This document shows positions 23,151-34,023 of a stretch of DNA of 64,000 nt, one piece after another. The position numbers were made by a program, and so were the translations under genes. How positions within the stretch are numbered: the stretch's first letter is position 1; the number at the start of each line of letters is the position of its first letter. A model generated the notes under the pieces. That model worked only from the letters and a program-made list of their open reading frames with translations, was not told the origin of the DNA and ran no database searches. This DNA comes from Paramyrothecium sp. XJ0827 (Eukaryota; Ascomycota; Sordariomycetes; Hypocreales; Stachybotryaceae): NCBI GenBank assembly GCA_020881915.1, contig JAJFPB010000011.1, forward strand, positions 1,302,001 to 1,366,000. The letters run 5' to 3'.

Positions 23151-23597
23151 CCCCTTAGAAGTGGAGAGGCAGCAAGGGTGTAGATGACCCACACCACCCT
23201 AGTCATGATGTCAGTACATTGAGTAACAGTAAAATCCCTGTACAGCTAAATTGCTATGTAACCGGTTTTTCTAATGCTTCAACAACAGACAACGCTGCGG
23301 CAGCTATCTGACGATGGACGAAGACAACAGCGCCGTCGCCGCCGGCCCTACGGTTGGCCCTGACGAACAGCTTCCGGTCACAACAGCCCATAGCTATAGG
23401 GAGCAGAACAACGATAACACATGCAGACCTGACTACGAGCCAGCAAGCCATACGGGATCGCATTTTGAACCACTTGACGTCCCTGAATGCCCCCTCGTTA
23501 TCCGGCCTCTTCTAGAGATAGTATTAAAGCTATTCCAGCTTTTCCTACCCAAATCGACGGTCGAACGATGGGTTGACTATACAAATAGCCCTGCAAA
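23151..23597 (+). mobile_element. piggyBac-related transposon PB6, 5' fragment
   Basis: Begins CCCCTTAGAAGTGG after AT. Coding starts at 23314 (MDEDNSAVAAGPTVGPDEQL) and runs to YTNSPAN, where a hAT element is inserted. The remainder is not in the window. Confidence 0.75.
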
Positions 23598-24458
23598 CAG
23601 TGAAGTAAATAGTGCAAAATACGGTATACGATATTTTTTCAACGCCACACTGCACTGGATTGTTTAGGAATTCGGTGCACTGCACGGCATACGGTATTCC
23701 ACTATATTTAAGCAATATCGTATCGTAATATCATATCGCACGGCGTGCGAAGAGCCGCATGGCCTAAGCATAAAACTAACCAAATTGAGTAAGGTTGAGG
23801 CTCAAGATAGTCTCACGGACCCTAACAAGATGAAGCCATTCACAGCCAACATATAAGATTATACTATTGCCAGATAACGAGAACGCTCGGGAAAACGTTT
23901 TCCTAGACCTCGCTCGCGTATGTTAAGGGTTTACTTAAGCTACATTATTGACTAATTTAACGTCACTCCTATTGCTTAGGTGTGAGAATGAAATAGGTAG
24001 ATCTAGAGGTCAAAAGAAAACTCCACAGATTCGAGCATTATGAGTTTGAATTGTTTGCATACTATCTATTGCTCGTAATATCAGGTATAATGTTAGAAGA
24101 CCCCTGCTGTTCCTCTTCTCCAATGATAGCTGTATCCAAGACAAGCGCAACGTCGTCAACCCAAGCCAAGTTGTGAGTCTTCGACCAGGACTTTATGCAC
24201 TCAATTGCCTCGATTATATCAATCCCTAACCTGTTCCTGCGATCTTGGAGGCATATATGGGGAGAGTCCTCGTATTACTCGTATTACATAGTACTTGCAC
24301 TATATTTGATATCATATTTATACGATATTTGAACGACCATGCACTGTATTACACGGTTTCCGGTGTTGCTTGCACTGCACGGTATAAAAATACCGTGCAG
24401 GCAATACGATATTGAATATGATATTGTCTTATTTACGGCCACACTATTTACTTCACTG
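23598..24458. mobile_element. hAT-type non-autonomous element A
   Basis: 861 bp bounded by perfect 17-bp inverted ends CAGTGAAGTAAATAGTG. The outer 323 bp on the left and 207 bp on the right are almost identical to element B (27874-28771), but the interior differs. CAGTG ends fit hAT elements. The right flank starts GGCAAGAT, the same 8 bases that flank element B in reverse. The left flank (CCTGCAAA) does not match, so this copy no longer has a matching target duplication. Confidence 0.85.
24085..24251 (-). pseudogene. hAT transposase C-terminal remnant inside element A
   Basis: The minus strand reads LQDRRNRLGIDIIEAIECIK, then SWSKTHNLAWVDDVALVL. This resembles the C-terminal dimerisation region end of fungal hAT transposases. 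It indicates that element A is an internal-deletion derivative of an autonomous hAT. Confidence 0.65.
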
Positions 24459-25146
24459 GGCAAGATGAAGGTTGGGGTTACGCATATCGCCAAAGAGGAC
24501 TTCTTTATCGCATTCTACGCCGCTTTTCAGGCCTCAATAACCGAGAAAAATATACAGGGAGGATTTAGAGGGACTGGGCTTATACCTTATAGTCCAGATA
24601 TTGTTTTAGCAAGGCTAGATACGAAGTTAAAGACTCCAACGCCTCCCAGTACAAGTTGTGGGAACCCCGAGCCTTGGACTTCAAGAACACCAACAAATAC
24701 ATTAGAGGCAATTTCGCAACATAATTTTCTCAAGGATCGAATCTCCCGTCACCAAGGAAGCTCTCCAACATCAATTATTGAAGCTCTTGACCAATTTGCG
24801 CGGGGGGCGAAGGGAATCATGCATCACGTTGCGCTTTTGAAGGCAGAGAACAAAGATCTCCGAGAGGCAAATGATATACTTAGCCGACGCCGGAGAACTA
24901 GAAAAACCCGTCTGCGACAAGGAGTAGCAACGACCTTAAAGGATGGTCAAGATCAGAAGGCTCAGATTGATGCGGATATTCAAATAAAGAAGGAAACGCA
25001 GGAAAGTAGTGGTCGCAAACCACGGGACGAGACGCGGAAAAGGCATTGTGGGGTCTGCGGCAAGACCGGCCACAATGCGCGAAAGTGTCAAATTACAATA
25101 TCATCCTCTTCTTCATCAGATAGCGATTAGTTTCAATTGATTTCGG
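24459..25146 (+). pseudogene. pogo transposon P4, 3' half (transposase C-terminal part)
   Basis: Starts directly at the hAT end with the target bases GGCAAGAT and reads KMKVGVTHIAKEDFF, GGFRGTGLIPYSPDI, a helical basic region and the zinc knuckle CGVCGKTGHNARKC, ending SSSSDSD and a stop at 25130. It is one open frame. Its missing first half lies at 28772-29860 on the opposite strand and joins it with no gap when one GGCAAGAT is removed. A clear 3' inverted repeat is not found after 25146. Confidence 0.85.
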
Positions 25147-25542
25147 GTGTTGTGTTGAGATATGATGCTAAAATATATGGTGGTTGAGGTAGATGGATAG
25201 AGATGGCATCAGGTGTTTCAGTCATGGACAATGAGAGCAATGCGGGAATTGTTACTTGGAATAGCCGATTGGTTTGCGGAAGACAGTTACGAGTAATTAA
25301 TGAACTATTATGGCTACATCATTGGGGCTCATGTTTGGAATTTCACAAATCGACTTCGCCTTGTGGCACGATGGTACTCTGTTCATCCTATTTTCTATTT
25401 CTTCACTAAACAACTCCGCCGAGTGGAATGAATAAAAGCCCGTCCAAACGCAAGGTCCGACATTAGATAGTGACATTTTTATCTCTGGTGCAGTTATGAG
25501 CTTCAGTGCGCATTTAAGAGCTTTACTGCGGATATGTAAGCT
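25147..25542. other. region without a supported gene
   Basis: Probably the non-coding tail of pogo P4 followed by the 3' flank of the minus-strand membrane protein gene. There is a short repeated phrase around 25500-25560 (GCGCATTT...AGCTTTA). Confidence 0.35.
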
Positions 25543-26884
25543 TTATTGCGCATTTGTGAGGGTCGACGGGCTAGAGACATAAGCTGGGATTGTCGCAAAG
25601 GGCCCAGATTCCCTACGAGAGACAAGACTGACATCATACTGCTGGACATGCGGGTTTTTCTTCCGGGTGCGTGGAGAATTGGGTGCAACCGATGATTCGT
25701 TTGTCTTGCATCGTTCTAGCAGAATGTTCGCGGCCGGGAAGCACGAGCATATGAAGCCGACGGTGAGCTCAATCAATCTGCAGAAGTGATATGTTAGCCC
25801 GCCCAAACCAGGAGTTCTTGGGCTCCGAAGGTCTGGGGCTCACACGCTTATGACTTGGGCGACAAAGTCATACGTGACGTCGGTTGAGTGTACAAATTTT
25901 ATGGCCAAGTAAAGACGGAAGACTGTCGATGCAGTAGCGATCCCTCCGGCACCAAGCAATACAACAATCTTAACTTTCTTTCGCAACGGCTGGCGCAGCG
26001 ACCAGATTAGCCAAATAGGCGCGACCAGGATGATAATGTCGGTTATGATGGCCAGAGATATGTCCGCGATGAAGATCTTTCGCTGATTGAGGCATTTTCC
26101 TGGCACATCCGCGTCCCAGAAGGCTCTGATGGGATTGCAGATCAAGACCTTGGGAATCTCAATCGGGATGTAGGCAACCAGGAGGGCGAAAATAAAGACG
26201 TAAATGCCCCTAGCGACGCAATCTTTAACAGCAAAGATACGAGCAACGACCAGTGGGAGGGTGACTTTGATAAAGTACGCAGCCGGGCAGTAGACGATTG
26301 ATCCGGCATAGAGCCACTGTGGAACGGGATGATGTGTGAATACCTAGGCTTCTCCAAAGTGTCAACACTGACCCACCTTGAGAAATTGCGAGTACGCGTC
26401 TGGCGATACGTCCCATGCGTGGTGGCCCGCTCCATAGTGAATCACTTGACCATAGTCGGATCAGCTGGCTGAGGCCCTCTTGTGGCAATCGCCGTGGCAG
26501 GACGGCGGGACTTACGGACATAAATGGTGGCCGAATACAGGAAGAGTAAGACCTGCGGTGGGTTGTGAGCAATCGAATTAGAGAGGCTTGATACTGCGGC
26601 GCGTCATACCCAACCGATCGCAAATGTTACTAAGATGATATGTCAGCCTCTCCATGGTTCCTGCTGTTTCTCGAGGACACATCGAACATACCGTCTTCGG
26701 TGAGGATCTTTCGAGTCACCCAGAACTTGACGTATATGCGGGTAAGGAAGAAGATCGCAAGTGCGTTGCATAAGATGAGCCAAACCAGTAGCAGCGTCCT
26801 CCTACCGTCAGGCGGATCGCCCAGAACGGGAGTGACGCCAGCGGGAGGTGGAATGGCCCCTAGATAGCTCGGTTCTGCGCTCAT
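25543..26884 (-). CDS. fungal rhodopsin-like (PTH11-type) integral membrane protein
   Basis: Starts MSAEPSYLGAIPPPAG (26884; an ATG at 26944 is also in frame). Exons I can place: 26884-26692, 26629-26610, 26552-26516, 26444-26377, about 26343-25844, and 25777-25543. They give several hydrophobic helices: LLVWLILCNALAIFFL, WVLLFLYSATIYV, YFIKVTLPLVVARIF, GIYVFIFALLVAYIPI, IADISLAIITDIIILVAPIW. The block ICNPIRAFWDADVPGKCLNQ is typical of the fungal rhodopsin-like membrane family. The intron at 26376-26344 would be only 33 nt, shorter than usual, so either my boundary or the gene is imperfect there. Its role is unknown. It lies in a segment that appears inverted between hAT elements. Confidence 0.6.
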
Positions 26885-27873
26885 TTCTGTGGTGCCACCT
26901 ACTGAGCGTCTTACGATGGAACAAAACCCTACGTGATTTATCATTGGTAGGGGACGGTGTTTTCTGTTTTATAAAGAATGGTGGGAAACGTCGTGAGGAG
27001 GCATGGTCCCAAAATAGCCAAATAAGCCATCGGTGAAAGCCGCAAATCAGCTCACTTCCCACTTGCCTACGAGATAATCAAGGGATTGATAACAAAACCT
27101 CAAGCTTGTGTAACTCTCACACGCGAGTAATTCCATCGATTGGTAAGCACTGGGCGCACCCGAAAGAAAACAATGCCCCTCGTTTGTGGTATGAACCCGA
27201 AGCAGAACTCTTGTTCGACATTTGAGAATGCAACCCACAACTTCGGACGAACTTCGTGGAGCCTGTCGACGAGCTCTTGCTAACATCTCTTTGCGGCGTT
27301 CTGGCTGCACCCACGCCGCTCCTAGTGCAGTAGAGACATTGGGGGAAAAGATGTTGTTACGGATTACTGGGAGATTAAAGTTTATCTGGTACAAGCCATC
27401 AAATGAGCTGGTCTCGGGAAGTCCGTGCGCGTGCACTGTAGCTAGAGCCATTTCGGAGTTGACACCGAAGAACGGAGGGGAGAAGACGGGCCAACCACAG
27501 GATGGCCTATTCAGGCTACCGGTGGTCCCCGAAGTCCAGACAAGTCTGTGATGACGACACAGATGGGTACAAGATTCTTTCTTCGTAGAAGAGGTCAGCT
27601 AATCCAAGGATAGTCATAAGGGCACCGCCGGCTAGACTATTGCCCTGTTAGTACTACTCGGAACCAGCATGACCAACATGACCAGAACGTACATGAGATC
27701 AATGAGCTCGACCTTGTTGGCCGGAAGCAATGTGACGATTCTCGTTCCAAGGTAGGGGGTCGTCTAGACAGTGGACAAAACTGCGTTTTTCTGGAGGAAA
27801 CCAAAGCCATAGCTGGTAGGCTGGAAGTCGCCAAGGATGTACAAGACCGTGAGGACTTCACGGTGTATGTGGC
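26885..27873 (-). pseudogene. unidentified degraded coding region
   Basis: Minus-strand frames read protein-like stretches with stops between them: LTVLYILGDFQPTSYGFGF and YVLVMLVMLV (27640-27870), LADLFYEERILYPSVSSS (about 27600), SSFDGLYQINFNLPV (about 27380). I do not recognise a family. It may be one membrane protein gene in decay or two fragments. It ends abruptly at hAT element B. Confidence 0.3.
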
Positions 27874-28771
27874 CAGTGAAGTAAATAGTGCAAAATACGG
27901 TATACGATATTTTTTCAACGCCACACTGCACTGGATTGTTTAGGAATTCGGTGCACTGCACGGTATACGGTATTCCACTCTATTTAAGCAATATCGTATC
28001 GTAATATCATATCGCACGGCGTGCGAAGAGCCGCATGGCCTAAGCATAAAACTAACCAAATTGAGTAAGGTTGAGGCTCAAGATAGTCTCACGGACCCTA
28101 ACAAGATGAAGCCATTCACAGCCAACATATAAGATTATACTATTGCCAGATAGCGAGAACGCTCGGGAAAACGTTTTCCTAGACCTCGCTCGCGTAGTCT
28201 GGGATGATGTAGCCGTGAAGGAAGCGCTAATGCCTGAGCGCTGAGAAGCCATTATTTCGTAGAATAAGACTTGTTGAGGAAGTAAGGAAAAGTTCAGGAG
28301 CTGACACGCTTCATGTCAGGGGCATAGGCCTTATTCGTCCAGAAGCATGCTTGGAAACCAACAAATTGATTGCATTGAAGAAAAGAAGAACTGAAAGCTC
28401 TCGGAGAGCTGGCGAGCTTGTTACATACTCACTCAAACACTCAGGAGTTTGTGACGAGGCCTTTATTTGGTGGCGTTATTACTATCGGCATCAACCGAGT
28501 GCAGATCAACCAGGTTACACTTCGTTAGTAAAAAGTCCTGTAAATTGGGATCTTCATAATGCTTCATATATGGGGAGAATCCTCGTACTACTCGTATTAC
28601 ATAGTACTTGCACTATATTTGATCTCATATTTATACGATATTTGAACGACCATGCACTGTATTGCACGGTTTCCGGTGTTGCTTGCACTGCACGGTATTT
28701 TTATACCGTGCAGGCAATACGATATTGAATATGATATTGTCTTATTTACGGCCACACTATTTACTTCACTG
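27874..28771. mobile_element. hAT-type non-autonomous element B
   Basis: 898 bp with the same 17-bp inverted ends and the same outer 323 bp (left) and 207 bp (right) as element A, in the same orientation, but a different 368-bp interior (28197-28564). It is inserted in pogo P4: the right flank is ATCTTGCC, the reverse complement of the GGCAAGAT found beside element A. Confidence 0.85.
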
Positions 28772-29860
28772 ATCTTGCCCTCAATTTGCCGACCATACGC
28801 TGCCTTTAGCGGGCTAAAACGACCAACGTCGAGAGGTTGGAGAATATGAGATGAATGTGGAGGCATGCAGAGAGTAATAATCTTGTTCTCCTTGCAATAA
28901 TTCTCGAATTCAACGGAGTGGTGGCTTTCATGGCCATCAAGGATAAGAAGGCGATATACACCCTTAGTTCGCGCTTGAGTATGCTTATTGAAGTGCTGAA
29001 TCCATTCAAGACCTCTCTCGTTTGTAGTCCAGCCGTTTTCAGTGGTTGCAATAACCCACGTGTGGTAGAGGGCTATCTTCATACCATGTAGGGAGGTGGT
29101 ATTTGCCTGCGACGATGATGAATGGCGGGATGCAAAAACCCAACGCCCCGATACCTTGGATTACTGTTGCCCATTCTCGATTGCCAGGCTGTTTCTTCTT
29201 TGCATCTGCACGACCATCCGAAGATACGACGACCATCCCATGGGAGATAAGGCCCATCATAAACCCAGTCTCGTCAAAGTTGTAGGTATCATCATCTTGG
29301 ATACCATATTTCGCGATTATATTCTCCACAAGGCGAAATCACGCGTTTATTACAACTGGATCTTCGCATTTGGCTCTCTGATAGTCATATCTGCGAAAAC
29401 GACGCGTTCGGAGCTCTGGTTGCCGCTTAATGAAGTTTGAAGTCTAGTTGGTTCCGACGCGTCCTGCACCGCGCTCAGCGAGTAGGATATTCGCCATATC
29501 TTCAATATCACTTATCCGGGGCGAGAAAAATCGCGAATCCAGATCAAGGATATATTCAACTAGCGCCTCCTCTTCTGTAGCGATCAGTTTCCTTGAATTG
29601 GGCGGACTCTCGCGTCGCGATGGTGTTCCGTTTTGACGCCGGCGTAGGGTCGTGTGGCTGACTCCATAGACTGCTGCAGGGCGTCGGATACTAAGATTAG
29701 GGTCTTTTTGCATAGCTTGGGCAGCTAGGTTCAATTGAGCATCTTGAGAAGGGGTTTACATTATTTTTGGTGGAGAAAACCTGGTTGAATGGGAGAGGTT
29801 GGTCAATTGGCGATGGAGTGGACCACTCGCTTGTGTGGACCACTCGCTTGTGGTATACGT
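28772..29860 (-). pseudogene. pogo transposon P4, 5' half (transposase N-terminal and catalytic part)
   Basis: The 5' inverted repeat ends at 29860 next to TA (29861-29862) and has two AAGCGAGTGGTCCAC motifs. Coding starts at 29734 (MNLAAQAMQKDPNLSIRR, the helix-turn-helix region). Two codons where relatives have Trp are stops (TAG, TGA), both explained by G to A changes. Then come IAKYGIQDDDTYNFDETGFM (first catalytic Asp), a frameshift near 29060, YRLLILDGHESHHSVEF (second Asp) and the PPHSSHILQPLDVGRF block, up to GRQIEG at the hAT junction. Confidence 0.85.
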
Positions 29861-29892
29861 TATGCTCCGGGTCAATATATTAAGAATAAGCA

Positions 29893-30600
29893 TTAACCGC
29901 CAATGAGCTTCATGCGCAAGCCTCCACTTTGGACAGACCAGCCCGAACCAACTGGCGCAGCTCGTCGTGCAGGCTCTCTCCAAAAGGCACCGAAACCCCT
30001 CGCGCTCGTTTGCTGCCGTTCCGGCGCAGATGGGTACTCGGGCGTTGTGGAGGCGCCAACGTTGGCCACGGCCACCTCGGACCGTACGTCGCTCTGCCGT
30101 CAAATAGTCGGCGAAGTAAGGTTAGCGTTGGAATGATGACAGTCCCTCTGTCAAGAAGTGCCTGAATCGTACTGTCGTCGAGTTCGTCGTCAATGGGCAC
30201 TGGTGTGAGAATGTCACACCCGGCCGTCAGGGCTCAGCGATATGAGCGCAGACTCGACGCGTGCGCCACCACCAGCTTCCCGAATCGGTGAGCTGCCCTT
30301 ACCACGGTTTCGAGGAGCTCTTCGTCGAGCCCGGGCAGGTCCGCGATAACCTTGACGAAGTCGAGATTCAGGGCTTTCCCGATGGCAGTGCGAGTGGCCA
30401 TGATGTCCTCTATCTCGGCCGCCGTGCTATCCTTCTGAACCCGTTGATAAACCAGAGTTGTTAGATTGGAATCGTAACGTGCACCGGCAATGGCGGAGCC
30501 GCTGGCAAGGTACGAGGGCAACCCCGGGGCATGGGAGCTCCGTGCTTCCTGCCGATGGCCCGGCCAATCGCCGCTTCCTAACACGCATACCTTTGCCAAG
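29893..30600 (-). pseudogene. amidohydrolase-family remnant
   Basis: Read leftwards: GKALNLDFVKVIADLPGLDE, TVVRAAHRFGKLVVAHASS (the HA motif of amidohydrolases), a frame change, LTAGCDILTPVPIDDELD-like sequence, IIPTLTLLRRLF, a further change, and GESLHDELRQLVRAGLSKVE. These follow the order of metal-dependent amidohydrolases of the imidazolonepropionase type, but N- and C-terminal metal ligands are missing and at least two frameshifts occur. It ends close to the pogo P4 boundary at 29862. Confidence 0.65.
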
Positions 30601-30652
30601 GGGCCGGGAGCAGCACGAACTGCCGCGTTCCTTGTGTAAGACGAATGGCTAG

Positions 30653-30980
30653 GCCCGTATAATGTAATGATACAGTTTACGGAAGAGGGGTTGATCGCGA
30701 ACCAACCACTAACGCATCAATGCTCATTAATACACTATCTTTTCGGAACTTTATCATTTGCTATAGCCTGAAGAACGAGGAAGCAATCTGTGCAATTTAT
30801 GCCATCGCAGTAGATCAATGTGAGAAAATGCGCTGGACGATGGTCATATTCAGCTCAATTTTGTGAGTTAGGGTTCATGGGCTTTCCTTCAAACCACAAG
30901 CCATCATTAGGAGACCGTTACACCCCAGGCTGTGTGCTTGCCAAAAGCTCGATACCTCACGACTGTCTTAAGCGCAAGCT
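30653..30980. other. intergenic region, nothing recognised
   Basis: AT-richer sequence without a coding pattern or repeat that I can relate to the rest of the window. Confidence 0.4.
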
Positions 30981-30986
30981 AACGCC

Positions 30987-31672
30987 ATGGAACTGAGGCG
31001 CGACGAGACCTTCACTCCTGGCTCGGCCACTGCTCTCCAAGTGAACGCTACCACGACTCTCTCCGGGAGAGGGTCGGCGGTATGTGCAAATGGATACTCG
31101 ACCGGCCTTCCTTTCGGAAGTGGCTGTCTCATGGAGCCTCCGTGGGACCCAAACTGCTGTGGGTCAACCGACCTGCGGGATTTGGAAAAACAATCATCTG
31201 CGCCCATATCACAGAACACCTCTCGTCCTCACTTGGCACGCCTGTCGCGCATTTTCCCCCCCATCCGATAGCGACAGCCGCAAAGACCCTTATCTGCGCC
31301 ACGGTCATGGATCGATCTCCCAGATCGTATCGCGGCATGAAGTCGCGTTCGAACATGTCCGTCAGATATGGTCTGGTGCTGGAGACGGAGCGTGGAATCG
31401 ACCACTCTACTTTCAAAAAGATGCAGAAATCCCAACCAAGTAACAAATTTTGGAGAGACTCATATCATCTCTACGAGGAAGAGGGTTTGGCGAAATACGA
31501 GGATACGCTCTTGTGTTTTCCGGAGGGATGTCCGACTGGTTGCTCTCAATACTCGTCCGTGGCTTCCCTGTCTGCCGATTACCTCCCAAGATTAGGCCGA
31601 AGTATCTGGCAGGTCGAGCCAGAGCTAAGCAATTATTTGATGTTTGGTAAGATATGTACCCAGTTCGGATAG
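30987..31672 (+). pseudogene. NACHT domain remnant with P-loop
   Basis: Encodes MCKWILDRPSFRKWL, then LLWVNRPAGFGKTIICAHI, where GPAGFGKT-like NRPAGFGKT is the Walker A loop of fungal NACHT proteins. In a second frame (31300-31440) it reads ISQIVSRHEVAFEHVRQIW. The frame changes at about 31060 and 31290 and the text stops near 31640. It represents the part missing from the fragment at 9560-10320, but I cannot tell whether they come from one gene. Confidence 0.65.
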
Positions 31673-31881
31673 GCTGGTCTCTTGGGTATGTCTAAGCGTT
31701 CTGGGACTTTACGTGCGAACCACTGTTTGAGTTCTACTATAGCGACTCCGTGTTGTACGCCTTCGCTGTCATCTCGTTGTCAACCCTTGTCGCCACAATT
31801 TCTTACAGAATACATCTGATATAAAACCACAGCGCAGGACAGTCTGGTCGTAAATTTACTACGCATACTCTAAGTCCTCCA

Positions 31882-33550
31882 TCAAACGTTCCAAAATATG
31901 TGTATGATGTCTCGTGCCGCGTTGAGGGTCTTAGTGACGCGACCAAAAAGCCATCTCCTGCCGAGGAACCGCCTTCTTCTAGAGTCATGAGCATGCCGGA
32001 GGGGATCCGGCTCATCCCAGAGGATTCGTCCCCTAAACTGCTGGATGAGACAGATCGATGAAGCCTGCTGCTAGTCGATTTCGATGGTTGGGAGACCCCG
32101 GCAGATGTTGAGCTGGGTATGGAGCCATCTATGTCTTCATCCTCATCCTCATCCCTGCGCGATACACCAGTACTGGGTCTCATAGCGGTCTTTGGTGGCT
32201 CGGAAGTAGCTTCCCGATACTTCAATGTGGTTGAGGACAGCATAGCTATAGTCTTACCGTCCGGAGGACAGACTTCTTTGTACGCCGCCTAGATACCGGC
32301 AACCGTGTCTTATAATGCTTCCGCTTCATTACGACACGATCGGAGCCACTGCAATCAGCTAGACGGTCCGTGGCAACGTCTTCCTCTTCTTCGTCCTTAG
32401 CGTTGACGGCAATGCATTGCTCGACCTGTTCGTTGAAATGAATGTGTTTGCGCTGGGGCGTTGGTGACGGCATAATCCCCACGAGTCTGTAGAAACCATA
32501 CTGCCCCGATTCGTCTGACTAGATTCCCTTGAGGAAAATGGGTATGTGGCGTAGTCAGTATTCGCTCGTCCCATGGTAGGACGCGAAATTCCTTGCGTCC
32601 CCTGAGCCTGGACGGCGGCAGTAGCTTGTTTGAGTAGTGAGGCCATCGAAAGGGATTTGCGGAACATAACCTCTGATATACTTCTGTTCTTGAGAATGGG
32701 CTTTTTGGTGAGATTGACAAGTGAGCCTGATTTGGGCAAGGTCGAGCTCGATGGTTCCGTCGGCGTCTCTTGCAGTGCAATAGCGCCTTGCTGCTGCAAA
32801 GGTCCATACAACCATGTCACATCATAGTCCTTGAACCTAAAGAGAGGGAATTTAGTGACAAAGGTATTGGGGCGCGAAAAGCAAGCATTACTCACCAATT
32901 CAAAGATTCGGGCGAAATGGTCTTAAGGTTGTTCTTGGCCTTGATCCAGGTCCTCCATGAAGCATTCTCAAGTCTGGCGCCATTGGCAAATTCGCCTCTG
33001 CGTGCAACCACATATCGCCATGATGACCAAATATCTTCCTCTTTCCACTCATAAGACAAGTAATCAACCTGACGAGTAGGACGGCTGATTACAGCAGTGT
33101 CGTCCTCGGCATACTCACCAAATTCAGGAGGTCCGGGCCTCGAAGTGTTGTCGGAAATATGTTGCTCGGTGGAGAACACCGTCCACGACCGTCCTGACTT
33201 AGGGCTGGGGGGAGGTTCAAGATTGTAGTCGGACTGAAGATAGGGTTGATAAAGAGCTTTTGCTGATCATGGGAGGGGAAATGAAGGGGTTACCTGTAGG
33301 CTCGTCGATACCCCGGGCATCATCAACATCGGAGGCCACGGAAAAATTGCTGGCTGGTGTCAAGGCGTAAGAAGGATAGGAAGAACATGTGTGTATTGTG
33401 TGAGGCGACGAAGGAGGCCAAGAAGGTGCGGATCCAGAGTTAGAAGCAGGAGGAAAAGAATGGCCAAGGCCGTGAGACGAAGTCGTGTGGTACGAAGTGG
33501 CTGCGTTAAGTTTTGGCTAGGAATGGGAGCACGGTAATAATGCAGGTGCG
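31882..33550 (-). pseudogene. Reg1-like PP1 regulatory subunit, frameshifted
   Basis: Minus-strand blocks in family order: DVDDARGIDEPTG-like N-terminus, an intron (GTAACC), YLSYEWKEEDIWSSWRYV and TISPESLNW (the AreA/Reg1 GATA_AreA-type conserved region), an intron near 32895-32840, FKDYDVTWLYGPLQ, FRKSLSMASLLKQA, then the RVxF-like PP1-docking block KHIHFNEQVEQCIAV, IAMLSSTTLKYRE, and a C-terminus FGRVTKTLNAARDIIHIFW ending in a stop at 31882-31884. Frameshifts fall near 32490, 32260 and 31940. Intact relatives target protein phosphatase 1 in glucose repression. The first part is duplicated at 12823-13828. Confidence 0.75.
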
Positions 33551-33773
33551 AAGTAGCTGCTTTCTTCCGAGGGGGAGACCACTTACCGGGCTGTGCGACG
33601 CTAAAAAGAGAGACCAAATGCGATGAAAACGACAGGTCCACTAGTCTACCAAATGCTCGAGGTTTGCGGCTGAGTGGGGGAAGGGGGTCGTTCACGGAAG
33701 TTACATCAATTGCAAGCAAGCCGGGACTTCGTAAGTACCGTATGCGTAAGGGCGGGTGAAGTAGGAATGGAAT
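32806..33773 (-). repeat. segment duplicated in inverted orientation at 12823-13828
   Basis: 968 bp of the Reg1-like gene, from its upstream region to the start of the third exon, matching the other copy with scattered substitutions. The match ends at the PB1 insertion point in the other copy. Confidence 0.8.
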
Positions 33774-34023
33774 AACTCGTAATCGCCCTGTTACGATGCC
33801 ATCCTCCTTGGGATGGCGACTGATTCGATGCTCCATGATGCCCGGATATCGCACAGGAACTCACAATCAACGGATGCGTTCGGGAATCTAGCAGAGTTCG
33901 TGATTATACGAAGGTCTTGAGGTCAAAAAAGCTTACTTCTTAATGCGGTTCTGCGGACAGCCCCGCTCTTTTTGCTTTCTTTCTGTTTCCGGATTTTCTT
34001 GCCCCTTTTCCTCTTTTCTTATA
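33774..34023. other. intergenic region
   Basis: Upstream flank of the Reg1-like remnant. The part from 33950 is pyrimidine-rich. No gene seen. Confidence 0.35.

Noticed and set aside
28351..28728. 125-codon plus-strand frame in hAT element B
   Set aside because: It runs across the non-coding repeated end of the element, which is shared with element A where the upstream part differs.
33360..33854. 164-codon minus-strand frame upstream of the Reg1-like remnant
   Set aside because: It lies in the duplicated upstream region and is not preserved in the other copy, which breaks it by small indels; more likely leader or promoter sequence.
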